Shown: positions 1 to 9,107 of the stretch, piece by piece
How the letters are laid out: the number at the start of each line of letters is the position of its first letter
How positions within the stretch are numbered: position 1 is the first letter of the stretch
DNA from: Spartobacteria bacterium
Lineage (GTDB): Bacteria; Verrucomicrobiota; Kiritimatiellia; RZYC01
Direction of reading: 5' to 3'
Assembly (NCBI GenBank): GCA_009930475.1
Contig: RZYC01000002.1
Coordinates: 65,121 to 129,120 of the forward strand
Length of the DNA: 64,000 nucleotides
Position numbers and translations under genes: made by a program
Notes under the pieces: model-generated
Told to the model about the DNA's origin: nothing
Seen by the model: only the letters and a program-made list of their open reading frames with translations
Databases searched by the model: none

Positions 1-639
1 TTGCCAGGTGTAGCAGTACGGCATCAACCGAAAAGCGGAATCCCATCCTGCTTTTACGGTGCTGAAGGGGGCATCCGGCTTTGCAAAATGAATGGCTGCG
101 AACAATAGACTGGCCAACACGGCACCACTCCACACGCCAATCGCTTCACGCATGGCACCGAAAATAACCCCGCGAAACAGCCATTCTTCTAAATAACCGA
201 CGGTCAGCCCGGTGATAAGAGCCAATCCAATCCGTGTCGCTATTTTTGAAGTAAACGGTTCGATCGTATAAGCACCGATACCCCATGCCACAACCAGCAT
301 CAACCCCAAGCTGACCAATCCCAAACCCACTCCAATCAGCATGGAGCGCAACCAGTGCGTACCGCGAGCAAAGCCCTGATGTTCGCGCCCTCGCAAACCC
401 GCTACTTTGATCATCAGCACAGAGGCCACGAGAAATGCCAACAGCAGACAGCGCGATGCCACTCTTTCAAACGATAGATTACGCAAAAACTGTAACAGTT
501 CAAAAGAACGTCCAAGCCAGATAAGGACGTTGTATATCCAAGGAGTGAGCAGCCCGGTAAGCACGACCGCAGCAATAAATAATCCGCAAATCTCAGCAAA
601 CAGCAATGCACGCTGACCGAAGGAGCGCGTCTCATTCAT
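1..639 (-). CDS. CPBP-family intramembrane metalloprotease (3' end outside window)
   Basis: The reading frame starts at 639 and is still open at the window edge, so the C-terminus is missing. The visible 213 residues are mostly hydrophobic helices. A conserved EEWLFRG motif near residue 152 matches the EExxxR glutamate pair of CPBP (CaaX protease/bacteriocin-processing, Abi) proteins, and a later FAAIHFAKPD segment supplies the second-motif histidine. Members are membrane-embedded zinc-type proteases with poorly known bacterial substrates. The start codon overlaps the end of the upstream exonuclease gene (its stop is at 632-634), so the two are probably translationally coupled. Family assignment is firm; the substrate is unknown. 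Confidence 0.8.
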   Translation of the reverse strand, partial: MNETRSFGQRALLFAEICGLFIAAVVLTGLLTPWIYNVLIWLGRSFELLQFLRNLSFERVASRCLLLAFLVASVLMIKVAGLRGREHQGFARGTHWLRSMLIGVGLGLVSLGLMLVVAWGIGAYTIEPFTSKIATRIGLALITGLTVGYLEEWLFRGVIFGAMREAIGVWSGAVLASLLFAAIHFAKPDAPFSTVKAGWDSAFRLMPYCYTWQ

Positions 640-1261
640 CGACAACATCTCGTTGCATCAGGTGATCAAAATACTCGGCAACCAGCCCCATCTCTTCCAT
701 TTTTAAATAGACCTGCAAGCTCATCCAAGCATCGGTGGCGGCATAGCGAACCTGTTTATCGGTTAATGGGTCAATCTCCCAGTTTGACCGCTGGGCTGAT
801 TTGCTGATGCGCACACCCAACAAAATACCTGCCAGGCCGCGCAGTCCATGGTGATTCATGCCGGCGTGGGCGGATATGGCAGATAGATCTAAAAAACCAC
901 CTGGTTCAAATTCAGCCATTTTTCGCAGATCTTTCACATCATCACCTATCGCCACACCTGTTTTTACGATATTAGGACTAGATAAAACGGAACATAGCGC
1001 ATCGGTCAATCCTGTTTTTTGCACCTTAATCAGGAAGACAATCTGAGGCGTGGCAATTTGCACCAATGCTGGCGGAAAAAACTCTCCACGGCGATAGGAC
1101 GGTTTTGATTCAATATCAAATCCAAGAACACGCTCCTTCGCCAGGAGATCCACTGCGGTGCTCAACTTGTCAACATTGCTGATAATTTCAATTTTTCCAT
1201 GGTAACAATCTAGCGGCAGCGTATTTAGTTCGTCGCTGCTCATTTTTCTGTGATAAGACAT
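632..1261 (-). CDS. RNase D-like 3'-5' exonuclease domain protein (DEDDy)
   Basis: This 209-residue protein is a stand-alone DEDDy exonuclease domain. Motif I is FDIES (D49, E51), motif II is the stretch around GDDVKDL (D107/D108) and motif III is YAATD (Y173, D177), which together would bind two metal ions. The length is that of the bare catalytic domain, without the HRDC domains of full RNase D, so it resembles the short 3'-5' exonuclease (WRN-exo-like) proteins. Its substrate (RNA or DNA) cannot be told from sequence. It lies 26 bases after nadB and overlaps the CPBP gene, in one minus-strand transcription unit. Confidence 0.85.
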   Translation of the reverse strand: MSYHRKMSSDELNTLPLDCYHGKIEIISNVDKLSTAVDLLAKERVLGFDIESKPSYRRGEFFPPALVQIATPQIVFLIKVQKTGLTDALCSVLSSPNIVKTGVAIGDDVKDLRKMAEFEPGGFLDLSAISAHAGMNHHGLRGLAGILLGVRISKSAQRSNWEIDPLTDKQVRYAATDAWMSLQVYLKMEEMGLVAEYFDHLMQRDVVDE

Positions 1262-1287
1262 GATGCGTTCCGTCTCTCTTCCTTGCT

Positions 1288-2919
1288 TTAGTTTTTGTAA
1301 GGGTCACAAATCGGGCCGCCCGGCTCATCATGGATGCGTATATCATTCGCTGGACCAGAAGCCAACGACGGATAATCTAATGTGTAATGAAGCCCTCGAC
1401 TCTCGCATCGCTGCTGAGCACAGCGTGTGATAAGTGAGGCCACAGCAGCAATGTTTCGGAGCTCAATGACATCTGGAGTGATTAAATAGGCGGCATAATA
1501 CTGACGAATTTCCTTTCGCAGCATATTGATACGGCGTGCGGCACGTTCCAGCCGTTTATTGGTGCGTACAATTCCTACATAATCCCACATGCAGGTTCGC
1601 ACTTCGTTCCAGTTATGCTCAACCACAATCTGCTCATCACTGGGCACCGCATCGCCGCTACACCATGCCGGTATTCCTATATCCTTCACAGGAAGTTGCC
1701 GGTGCAATGCATTTTTCTTAATGTAGTCGGCGGCATTGGCTCCGCATACGACTGCTTCAAGCAGGGAATTACTGGCTAAACGATTGGCTCCGTGCAATCC
1801 CGTACAGGCCACTTCCCCAACGGCAAACAATCCTTCGAGTGCCGTACAACCATCGGCATTCGCCTCCACTCCTCCGCAACAATAATGCGCTGCCGGGACA
1901 ATAGGAATGGGACCCTTGGTCATATCAAAACCGAACTGGAGACATTTTTCATGAATATTGGGGAAACGATCCCGTATGAAATCAGCAGACCGATGGCTGA
2001 TATCCAAATACATACAGGTTTCACCCCTGCGTTTCATTTCATGGTCAATAGCCCTAGCTACAACATCACGTGGTGCCAGTTCAGCGCGCGGATGGTACCG
2101 CTCCATAAACCGTTCACCATGGCGATCAACCAATATTGCGCCCTCGCCACGTACCGCTTCGCTGATCAGAAAGGATTTAGCCTCAGGATGAAACAAACAG
2201 GTAGGATGAAACTGTACCATTTCCATATTTAAAATCGGAAGTCCAGCTCGCCAGGCCATGGCTACTCCGTCGCCAGTGGCTATATCCGGATTGCTGGTAT
2301 AGGGATACACCTTGCCGGCGCCACCCGTTGCCAGCACGGTCACCGGAGCACGAATGGCGATGACTTCGCCTGATTTGCGCGCAAGGAAATAAGCACCGAC
2401 ACAGCGATCTTTCCCAGACTGCTTCAGCCAGCCGAGTGTCAACAAATCAATCGCCATCAAATCAGTCATAACCTTGATATTTGCACACTCCCGCACTCTT
2501 TTATGAAGAATTTTCATCACTTCACGCCCGGTAATATCCCCGGCATGCAATACGCGACGACAGGAATGCCCCCCTTCCTGGCCCAGATCATATTCCTGAT
2601 CGTTAGAGTCGCGTCGCGTGAAAACCACACCCATTGATTCCAGTTCGCGAACACGATCAATACGTGAAACAATGTCCCGGACTCTGGACTCCCGACATAA
2701 ACCGCATCCAGTAACCAACGTATCAGCAACATGATTTTCGATACTGTCCGATTCGTCAACCGCACAAGCGATGCCGCCCTGTGCCTGATCACTGTTACTT
2801 TCCGCCCAGTCCCCTTTCGTCGCAACAACCACCGAGCCCGCATCACGCAAATGCCATGCCGCCATAAGGCCGCTTAATCCGCTACCGATAACAAGAAAAT
2901 CACAATCTACCGTTTTCAT
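1288..2919 (-). CDS. nadB: L-aspartate oxidase
   Basis: Flavoprotein that oxidises L-aspartate to iminoaspartate, the first step of de novo NAD synthesis. The N-terminus has the FAD-binding GSGLSGLMAAW motif, followed by DQAQGGIACA, the central GEGAILVDRHGERFM block and the HYCCGGVEA segment, all typical of the succinate dehydrogenase flavoprotein/NadB family. The C-terminal helical domain is present. An upstream in-frame ATG at 2946 would add nine residues before the flavin motif; the ATG at 2919 (MKTVDCDFLVIGSG) fits the family N-terminus better. No nadA or nadC lies next to it in the window. Confidence 0.93.
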   Translation of the reverse strand: MKTVDCDFLVIGSGLSGLMAAWHLRDAGSVVVATKGDWAESNSDQAQGGIACAVDESDSIENHVADTLVTGCGLCRESRVRDIVSRIDRVRELESMGVVFTRRDSNDQEYDLGQEGGHSCRRVLHAGDITGREVMKILHKRVRECANIKVMTDLMAIDLLTLGWLKQSGKDRCVGAYFLARKSGEVIAIRAPVTVLATGGAGKVYPYTSNPDIATGDGVAMAWRAGLPILNMEMVQFHPTCLFHPEAKSFLISEAVRGEGAILVDRHGERFMERYHPRAELAPRDVVARAIDHEMKRRGETCMYLDISHRSADFIRDRFPNIHEKCLQFGFDMTKGPIPIVPAAHYCCGGVEANADGCTALEGLFAVGEVACTGLHGANRLASNSLLEAVVCGANAADYIKKNALHRQLPVKDIGIPAWCSGDAVPSDEQIVVEHNWNEVRTCMWDYVGIVRTNKRLERAARRINMLRKEIRQYYAAYLITPDVIELRNIAAVASLITRCAQQRCESRGLHYTLDYPSLASGPANDIRIHDEPGGPICDPYKN

Positions 2920-3256
2920 TATATAAAAACACCATTGTTCGTGCAACGCGTCACATAAAACGAACTCCCCGTTTCAGGACGGGCGATGCGTACCTCAATT
3001 AATGAAAAGAGACGTTAGGACGATACGCGCGCAGGCTCAAGCCTAATGATTATCAAACATTTGAAAAACCCGAAGAGACTACATCCGCAACCAAACGGTA
3101 AACACTAGGCCAGCTGGCGCAATTCGTCAATTAAATTTTTATAAAGTACCTGTCACTTATTCTCAAATCGAAAAATATTCCACTTGCCTGTTGACGTCAG
3201 CATGTCGTAGGCCTATTAAGACCGCATTTGCTTCACGGGCATGACACGGTAGTAAG
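2920..3256. other. Intergenic region upstream of nadB
   Basis: A 337-base stretch with no recognisable gene. It must hold the nadB promoter on the minus strand. It contains GTACCTGTCAC at 3146-3156, an 11-mer that recurs once more in the window at 39544-39554 beside the RAYT gene. No convincing hairpin or RNA motif was found. Confidence 0.4.
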
Positions 3257-3616
3257 ATGGTAAAGTTACATTGGACATTGTTTTCTTTTATCATGGTACT
3301 TGTTTTCTCAAGTATCAGTGTCCGCGTCGATGCATGCCGGCCTCCTGTTTCTTCGGCAGATATCCAGCGCACAACATTAACCCAGCGAGGCCAGCCCAAA
3401 ACAGTCGCCCTGTCATTTTTATATTATGAATGCGAGGAATCTGTTGAAGACGAAAAACATGCGTTGTACCTCTCTGCGTATTTCCCGGAAAACACATCGA
3501 AAAACAGCCAGTTCCACCTCCCGGATCACTCGGCAACCTTACATGCGTCCTTTTCATATGATACAACGGAAACGCATCAACGCCGACTAGCACGGATGCA
3601 GCTGCTACGTTTGTAG
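3257..3616 (+). CDS. Small putative secreted protein, unknown
   Basis: A 119-residue frame opening with a signal-peptide-like stretch (MVKLHWTLFSFIMVLVF, then VDA before a Cys). The rest is polar with no family I recognise. There is no clear ribosome binding site. A competing minus-strand frame covers 3315-3698 and includes a short hydrophobic peptide, so either frame could be chance. It lies between nadB and the EIIA-CBS gene and ends 85 bases before the latter. Listed as a weak call only. Confidence 0.3.
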   Translation: MVKLHWTLFSFIMVLVFSSISVRVDACRPPVSSADIQRTTLTQRGQPKTVALSFLYYECEESVEDEKHALYLSAYFPENTSKNSQFHLPDHSATLHASFSYDTTETHQRRLARMQLLRL

Positions 3617-3701
3617 ATCGGCGGATCCTGACACCTCTCCAATCCTTCATCTCCTCATTTTCATAAACAACACGCGTCACATGTATCGAAAGGAACAATA
3701 G

Positions 3702-4625
3702 ATGCAGTTAACCACCCATCTTCAGCCCAGTCGCATTCTGGTTCAGCAAAATGCTAAAGATAAATATGAATTAATCAAGCGCATGGTAAATACCATCACT
3801 GATGATCACTTTCTCCGTGTTCACTCCCACTGCCAGCGGGATCACATTGTTGATTCTGTCATCCGTCGTGAACATGAGCGCTCCACTGCTATGGGAGAAG
3901 GCATTGCCTTGCCTCACGCCCGACTGAGCCAGTTTAGCGGATTTGCCGTCGCATTAGCCACCTTGGCCAAACCCATCGAATATAATGCCCCCGATGAACT
4001 ACCGGTGGACATCGTTTGCATGGTATTGACTTCGCAAAATGATCCGACCATTTCTTTAAAAATCATGTCGCGACTGGCATCATTTTTAAGCAAACCAGGC
4101 AACCGTCAAAAATTACTTGCAGCAACCGATCCGGCTGACGTGCAGGAAATGCTTTCCGGTGCGGAATTCGCCATTGATGTCCCTATTAGAGCCCGTGATG
4201 TTATGCGCACTCCCCGCTTTTCTGCGGGCATTGAAACACCTATGAAAGAAATCACGCGCATTATGAATTTGCATCAACTGCCTGCGCTCCCGATCCTCGA
4301 CGACATTGGACGGATTGCTGGTGAAATCACCGGCGACAGCATCATGAAACTGGGTTTGCCGGAATTTTTTACGCATTTAAAAAGCGTATCATTTATTGAG
4401 GAATTCGATCCTTTTGAACAGTATTTCAAGGCGGAAAGCAAACATATTGCCAGCGAAATTATGAATACGAAAGTATCTAAACACTCGGTAGATACAACCA
4501 TCATGCAGATCGTATTCGATCTGGCCGTTAAAAATTATCCGCAAGTATATATCGTGGATGAAAACGAGCAATGGATCGGCATCATCGACCGCGGTACCGT
4601 CATTGACAATGTCATCAGCTTCTAA
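3702..4625 (+). CDS. PTS EIIA (type 2, Ntr/fructose-like) domain protein with CBS pair
   Basis: Residues 1 to about 155 form an EIIA domain of the fructose/nitrogen-PTS class, with the phospho-accepting histidine in ALPHAR (H72). Residues about 160-307 form a CBS (Bateman) pair, beginning at RARDVMRTPRFS. No sugar permease domain is attached, so a regulatory role like that of PtsN is more likely than sugar uptake. Start supported by AAAGGA seven bases upstream. The gene ends 15 bases before an NhaD-type antiporter, so they are probably cotranscribed; I infer that phosphorylation state and adenine nucleotides (the usual CBS ligands) set antiporter activity. Confidence 0.85.
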   Translation: MQLTTHLQPSRILVQQNAKDKYELIKRMVNTITDDHFLRVHSHCQRDHIVDSVIRREHERSTAMGEGIALPHARLSQFSGFAVALATLAKPIEYNAPDELPVDIVCMVLTSQNDPTISLKIMSRLASFLSKPGNRQKLLAATDPADVQEMLSGAEFAIDVPIRARDVMRTPRFSAGIETPMKEITRIMNLHQLPALPILDDIGRIAGEITGDSIMKLGLPEFFTHLKSVSFIEEFDPFEQYFKAESKHIASEIMNTKVSKHSVDTTIMQIVFDLAVKNYPQVYIVDENEQWIGIIDRGTVIDNVISF

Positions 4626-4640
4626 CTTGGAGATTTTATC

Positions 4641-5942
4641 ATGTGGCTTGCCATTATTACTTTTCTTGTAACTTATTTTTTCATCGCGTCGGAAAAAATC
4701 GACAAAACAATCGCCGCACTTCTCGGTTCTGCCTGTGTTATTGCATTTCATGTTATACCGTATGAGGAAGCATTGCATCTCATTGACATGAATGTAATAT
4801 TCCTCCTCATCGGCATGATGTTGATTGTGAACATATTATCCAGCACTGGACTTTTTGAATGGCTTGCCATTAAAATCGCCCGTCTAGCCCACGGAAATGG
4901 CATGGCAATCATGTTGCTGTTTATGGTGGTAACCGCCGTTTTATCTGCCGCTCTAGACAATGTAACAACAGTCATTCTTGTTGCTCCCATTACTATTTTG
5001 TTGGCACAACTGCTGGAAATACCAGCCATGCCCCTGCTGATTATGGAAGCGATATTTTCGAACATCGGCGGCACGGCAACATTGATCGGCGATCCGCCAA
5101 ATATTCTAATTGGTTCACAAACATCGTTAACCTTCAATGACTTCATATTCCATCTGGCACCGATCGTCGCCATCATTATGGCGGGCTGCCTTGTGGTGCT
5201 ATACGTCATACTCGGCAAGAAGATGAAAACAACCGAAGCCGCACGCGCTCGAATTAAAAAATCACATCCGGAAAAGGCAATTATAGAACCCGTACGCCTA
5301 AAACGCGCACTTATTATTTTTGGATGCGTCATGCTTGGATTTGCCCTAGGCCGTCCTTTGAATATTGAGCCAGGTATTGTTGCGCTGGCCGGCGGCCTGC
5401 TCATGGCATGTGTCTGCAAAATTGATCTTCATCATGCTCTGGCTGCGGTGGAGTGGAATACTATTCTCTTTTTCATCGGACTGTTTATGCTCATTGGTTC
5501 GCTGGAAGTCAACGGACTGTTTGAAATGATGGGAAAATCTATTCTTCAACTGAGCGGGGGCAACCTCATGGTTACAGCCATTGCGGTGCTGTGGTTTGCC
5601 GCTATTGCCTCAGCCATTGTGGATAACATTCCCTTAGTGATGGCCATGATTCCCCTGGTGAAAAGTATTATCCCAGCTTTTGCTCTTCAAATGGGCATTT
5701 CTGACATGCCTTCGGCTATCCAGTCACAAATCGAACAACCCCTTTTCTGGGCATTGGCTCTGGGCGCATGCCTCGGGGGAAATGGATCGTTGATCGGAGC
5801 TTCAGCCAATGTGGTGATTGCTCAGATTGCCCGTCGAAATCAGTATCCTGTCACTTTTTGGCAGTTTACCCGCTACGGCCTGCCGTTCATGGGTATCAGC
5901 TTGATTATCAGTACTGCATATATCTATCTGCGCTATTTCTAA
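4641..5942 (+). CDS. NhaD/ArsB-type sodium/proton antiporter (ion transporter superfamily)
   Basis: A 433-residue inner-membrane protein with around a dozen hydrophobic segments. The GGTATLIGDPPNILIG motif in the first half and its counterpart LGGNGSLIGASANVVIA in the second half mark the two inverted repeats of the IT superfamily (NhaD, ArsB, SLC13/citrate-like). The GDPPNI form is typical of NhaD-like Na+/H+ antiporters. Start supported by GGAG nine bases upstream. It follows the EIIA-CBS gene in the same unit and is closed by a hairpin terminator. An anion-transporting member (arsenite or carboxylate) is the main alternative. Confidence 0.82.
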   Translation: MWLAIITFLVTYFFIASEKIDKTIAALLGSACVIAFHVIPYEEALHLIDMNVIFLLIGMMLIVNILSSTGLFEWLAIKIARLAHGNGMAIMLLFMVVTAVLSAALDNVTTVILVAPITILLAQLLEIPAMPLLIMEAIFSNIGGTATLIGDPPNILIGSQTSLTFNDFIFHLAPIVAIIMAGCLVVLYVILGKKMKTTEAARARIKKSHPEKAIIEPVRLKRALIIFGCVMLGFALGRPLNIEPGIVALAGGLLMACVCKIDLHHALAAVEWNTILFFIGLFMLIGSLEVNGLFEMMGKSILQLSGGNLMVTAIAVLWFAAIASAIVDNIPLVMAMIPLVKSIIPAFALQMGISDMPSAIQSQIEQPLFWALALGACLGGNGSLIGASANVVIAQIARRNQYPVTFWQFTRYGLPFMGISLIISTAYIYLRYF

Positions 5943-5960
5943 CAACTACAAGTCATTGAA

Positions 5961-5987
5961 AAAAGACGGGAACACAGCCCGTCTTTT
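5961..5987. terminator. Bidirectional rho-independent terminator
   Basis: A perfect 10-bp stem (AAAAGACGGG / CCCGTCTTTT) with a 7-base loop, followed by T residues on the plus strand and preceded by A residues, so it also ends in a T-run on the minus strand. It sits between the convergent antiporter and thiE-fusion genes and can serve both. Confidence 0.9.
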
Positions 5988-6020
5988 TTTGGAAGTTTAT
6001 TTTTAGAAATGCGACCGGCT

Positions 6021-6626
6021 TTATTCGTCGCTGGGCTCCATGAAATCAAAGCCGTCCGAACCGCAGCGCTCTTCCAGCTGAGCGAGTACACGATCCATTT
6101 CATCATCCGTATCTGTCATGCCGGGGATATACATGGGGCGCCCATCGCGGCCGAAAGAAAAGGTATCCTCACATTTGGCGACATCGATATTGCCAAAGAT
6201 CAGGGCACTGTCCGCGTATTCTTCAGGCGGCTCAAAGCCCAGATTTTTTGCATAGGCGACGGATTGTTCAACCAGTTTACGGACATAAGCCGGGGCAACA
6301 GATACTAGATCGTTATTGATCATAATATAGTCCAGCGTTTCCTTGAAATCTTCCGGCTCTTCAATACTGAACAGAATATCTTTTACGCCGTTGCAGAAAC
6401 AATCGACGAGAAACATACTGAAGACAATCAAGCCGTTGGGCAGTTTTCTGGCAATCAGCATATTGCCCAGACCGATTTCAAAAATCCTGTGTTCGGCATA
6501 GGATGCATAAATCGGAGCCGTCTGCAAATCTTCGCGGGTAAATCCCAACTCCACGAACATTTCGTCCAAATCCATGAAATCATAGTTTTCGAAATCTTCT
6601 ACGTCCACATCTTCGTTGTTTTCCAT
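6021..6626 (-). CDS. Possible internally initiated C-terminal domain protein (unknown)
   Basis: An in-frame alternative product of the thiE fusion: 201 residues beginning MENNEDVDVEDFENYDFMD. The first 25 residues are very acidic. A following alpha/beta-looking region carries LPNGLIVFSMFLVDCFCNGVKD, with a DxFCxGVKD core that I have the impression of having seen in uncharacterised bacterial proteins, but I cannot name the family. A ribosome binding site precedes the ATG at six bases. Whether the cell makes the fusion, this shorter product or both is open. Confidence 0.5.
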   Translation of the reverse strand: MENNEDVDVEDFENYDFMDLDEMFVELGFTREDLQTAPIYASYAEHRIFEIGLGNMLIARKLPNGLIVFSMFLVDCFCNGVKDILFSIEEPEDFKETLDYIMINNDLVSVAPAYVRKLVEQSVAYAKNLGFEPPEEYADSALIFGNIDVAKCEDTFSFGRDGRPMYIPGMTDTDDEMDRVLAQLEERCGSDGFDFMEPSDE

Positions 6627-7298
6627 CGCTGTTCCTTTGTTATCATCGATATCTTTTTTTATAGCCCGCTGTGCGGTAATGCATTGAGTAAACTGAGCAG
6701 CCGTTTCTACCAGATTATCAGCCGACAGCAGTGCAGAAATGACCGCGACGCCATCGGCACCGGACTGAATGACCGCTCCGGCATTGGCCAATGTAATACC
6801 GCCGATGCCCACGATGGGCAGCGATGTAACGGCCCGCAGGGACGCAATACGGTCACAACCGACGGGTGCACCCGCATCGGTTTTGGTGGACGTGGCGTAA
6901 ACGGTACCTACGCCGATATAATCCGCTCCTTCATCTTCGGCACGTCGCACGTCCGCCTCGGTTGCGGCAGAAATACCAACGATCCATTCTTTCGGGACAA
7001 AGGTGCGAACCACACTGCAGGGCAGATCGCTCTGGCCCAGATGGATGCCGTCGGCCCCCACCGCCAGTGCGATATCTACCCGATCGTTAATAATCAGCGG
7101 GATGGATGTTCCTTTTAGCAAGGTCTTAATTTCCTGAGCGACCTCGTAAAAGACGCGGGAATCGACGTCTTTTTCGCGCAGCTGAAAGACGGTCATCCCG
7201 CCTCGGATCAATTCCGGAATCAGCTGGGCATAGCTACGCCCCCGCATCATGGTGCGGTCAGAAACAACATACAACGAGACATCACAGGGATTGGTCAT
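6021..7298 (-). CDS. thiE: Thiamine-phosphate synthase fused in frame to an unknown C-terminal domain
   Basis: Residues 1 to about 212 are ThiE, a TIM barrel joining HMP-pyrophosphate and thiazole-phosphate to make thiamine phosphate. Visible signatures are FQLREKD, IINDRVD, GADGIHLGQSD, TSTKTDAGAPVG and GIGGIT. A normal ThiE ends near residue 210, but here the frame continues through an acidic linker into about 200 further residues of an unidentified domain with a conserved-looking LVDCFCNGVKD segment. An ATG at codon 225 (6626) has its own AAAGGA site, so the second domain may also be made separately. Start supported by GGAG. It is the last gene of the minus-strand run and lies 12 bases after the ABC-F gene. 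Confidence 0.87.
   Translation of the reverse strand: MTNPCDVSLYVVSDRTMMRGRSYAQLIPELIRGGMTVFQLREKDVDSRVFYEVAQEIKTLLKGTSIPLIINDRVDIALAVGADGIHLGQSDLPCSVVRTFVPKEWIVGISAATEADVRRAEDEGADYIGVGTVYATSTKTDAGAPVGCDRIASLRAVTSLPIVGIGGITLANAGAVIQSGADGVAVISALLSADNLVETAAQFTQCITAQRAIKKDIDDNKGTAMENNEDVDVEDFENYDFMDLDEMFVELGFTREDLQTAPIYASYAEHRIFEIGLGNMLIARKLPNGLIVFSMFLVDCFCNGVKDILFSIEEPEDFKETLDYIMINNDLVSVAPAYVRKLVEQSVAYAKNLGFEPPEEYADSALIFGNIDVAKCEDTFSFGRDGRPMYIPGMTDTDDEMDRVLAQLEERCGSDGFDFMEPSDE
6633..6638 (-). promoter_or_regulatory. Internal ribosome binding site inside the thiE fusion
   Basis: AAAGGA on the minus strand lies six bases before the ATG at 6626, at the joint between the ThiE domain and the unknown domain. 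Spacing and sequence are what a genuine start would have. Confidence 0.55.
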
Positions 7299-7310
7299 GG
7301 GAAAACTCCG

Positions 7311-9086
7311 TTACGCGCGCTGTTCCAATTCATTCCAGCGGGCATAGGTTTGTTCGATTAATGCAGGTAGTTCAGCGGAACGGGCCGTACTTGTACGCAC
7401 GGCATGGGGATCACCACGAAAAAAGGCGGGATCACCCATTTTCAACTGAATCTGTTCCAATTCTTCTTCCAGCTCCTCCAGACGCTGCGGCATAGCCTCG
7501 AGTTCCTCGCGTTCCCGATTGCTCAACTTTTTGGTCATCGGTCCGCGCGATTTCTTTTTAGAAGAAGTCTGGGCGACACTGGCGGCTTCTTCTTTCCGGC
7601 GGCGCTTCAGAGTCTGCTGCCAGTCGGAATACCCTCCCACGTATTCATTGATGGTATCGTCTTCGAAAACAAAACAACTGCTACACAGGTTATCCAGAAA
7701 GACACGATCATGACTGACCAGCAGGACCGTACCTTCGTACTCCATCAACTGTGCTTCAAGTAATTCCAGCGTATCTACATCCAGATCATTGGTGGGCTCA
7801 TCGAGAACCAGTACATTGGATGGTTTGGTAAAAAGACGGGCCAGCAGCAAACGATTCCGCTCCCCGCCCGAAAGCGAACTGACGGGCTGCACAATGCGTT
7901 CCGGCGAAAAGAGAAAATCCTGTAAATAGCTGATCACATGGCGACGGCTCCCGTGCAGTGTGATAAAATCATTACCGTCGGCCACATTGTATTTCACATC
8001 CTTGTCATCTTCCAACTGATGGCGATGCTGGTCGAAATAAGCGATTTCAAGGCGGGTTCCATGTTCCAGCGTCCCTTCGCGAGGCGGCAGGCGGCCCAGC
8101 AACAAGTTTAGCAGGGTTGTTTTCCCACAGCCGTTGGGGCCGATAATGCCAATACGGTCACCGCGCATAATCGTTGTCGTCAGTTCACTGATCGTATCGG
8201 GAAGATCGGCATATCCAAAAGACATCTTCTTGGCTGTAATCACTTTACGACCTGAACGCTCCGCTTTCTGGATACTTATTCCCGCCTGTCCGGTACGTTC
8301 ACGGCGGGCGGCGCGCTCTTGCCGCAAGCCTTCCAGAGCCCGGACACGTCCTTCATTACGCGTCCGACGGGCTTTAATGCCCTGTCGAATCCAGACTTCT
8401 TCCTGTGCCAGTTTCTTATCGAACTGCTTCCACTGCTGTTCCTCGGCCTTTAATAAATCATCTTTCCGTCCAAGAAATGTGGTGTAATCACAGGTCCATG
8501 ACGTCAGATGACCGCGATCCAGCTCAACAATACGGGTGGCCAGTCGCTGCAAAAAAGCACGATCATGGGTGACAAAAAACAAACTGCCCTGATAGCGGAT
8601 CAAAAAAGATTCCAGCCATTCAATACTGGCCATATCCAAATGATTCGTCGGTTCGTCCAGCAGCAGAACATCAGGGTCGCCCACCAAGGCGCGTCCAAGC
8701 ATGGCTCGGCGTTTCTGTCCGCCAGACAGCTCGTCAAAGGGCTTTTCGGGATCGAGATCCATAAGGGAACAAAGCCGTTCCACATGATGATCGGCATCGG
8801 CATCGTGCGCGGACAGACCGGCACGAATAATGTCGCCGGTAGAGCCCGCGACTCCGGCATCCACCTGCTGGTGGAGCGACGCCATATGCACACCGGCGGA
8901 CAGGATAATATCTCCGGCATCGGCCTTCATTTCGCCACCGATCACTTTCAGCAACGTGGATTTCCCTTCCCCGTTACGTCCCAGCAACCCGATACGCTCG
9001 CCACGTTCAATCTGCAGGGTGACATCATCCAACAACAGCGGTCCGCCCAGACGAATCGATAAATTCTGACAACTGACTAGAGCCAT
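7311..9086 (-). CDS. ABC-F family ATPase, Uup-like
   Basis: A soluble 591-residue protein with two tandem ABC ATPase domains and no membrane segments. Walker A motifs are GRNGEGKSTL and GPNGCGKTTL; signature motifs are LSGGQKRR and LSGGERNR, each followed by LLLDEPTNHLD or LVLDEPTNDLD. The charged C-terminal coiled coil after residue 520 (LSNREREELEAMPQRLEELE) is characteristic of the Uup branch, which acts on ribosomes and is linked to genome stability and ribosome rescue. Antibiotic-resistance ABC-F proteins are a less likely alternative given this coiled coil. It sits between the DUF368 gene and thiE in a same-strand run. Confidence 0.9.
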   Translation of the reverse strand: MALVSCQNLSIRLGGPLLLDDVTLQIERGERIGLLGRNGEGKSTLLKVIGGEMKADAGDIILSAGVHMASLHQQVDAGVAGSTGDIIRAGLSAHDADADHHVERLCSLMDLDPEKPFDELSGGQKRRAMLGRALVGDPDVLLLDEPTNHLDMASIEWLESFLIRYQGSLFFVTHDRAFLQRLATRIVELDRGHLTSWTCDYTTFLGRKDDLLKAEEQQWKQFDKKLAQEEVWIRQGIKARRTRNEGRVRALEGLRQERAARRERTGQAGISIQKAERSGRKVITAKKMSFGYADLPDTISELTTTIMRGDRIGIIGPNGCGKTTLLNLLLGRLPPREGTLEHGTRLEIAYFDQHRHQLEDDKDVKYNVADGNDFITLHGSRRHVISYLQDFLFSPERIVQPVSSLSGGERNRLLLARLFTKPSNVLVLDEPTNDLDVDTLELLEAQLMEYEGTVLLVSHDRVFLDNLCSSCFVFEDDTINEYVGGYSDWQQTLKRRRKEEAASVAQTSSKKKSRGPMTKKLSNREREELEAMPQRLEELEEELEQIQLKMGDPAFFRGDPHAVRTSTARSAELPALIEQTYARWNELEQRA

Positions 9087-9107
9087 AAATACTATTACAC
9101 AAAAGGC

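Noticed and set aside
3315-3698. Minus-strand frame overlapping the small secreted protein
   Set aside because: Lacks a recognisable domain; contains a short hydrophobic peptide but no ribosome binding site. Kept only as an alternative to a weak call.
4748-5419. Minus-strand frame of 223 codons inside the NhaD-like gene
   Set aside because: Antisense shadow of a clear membrane protein; composition is typical of reversed hydrophobic codons.
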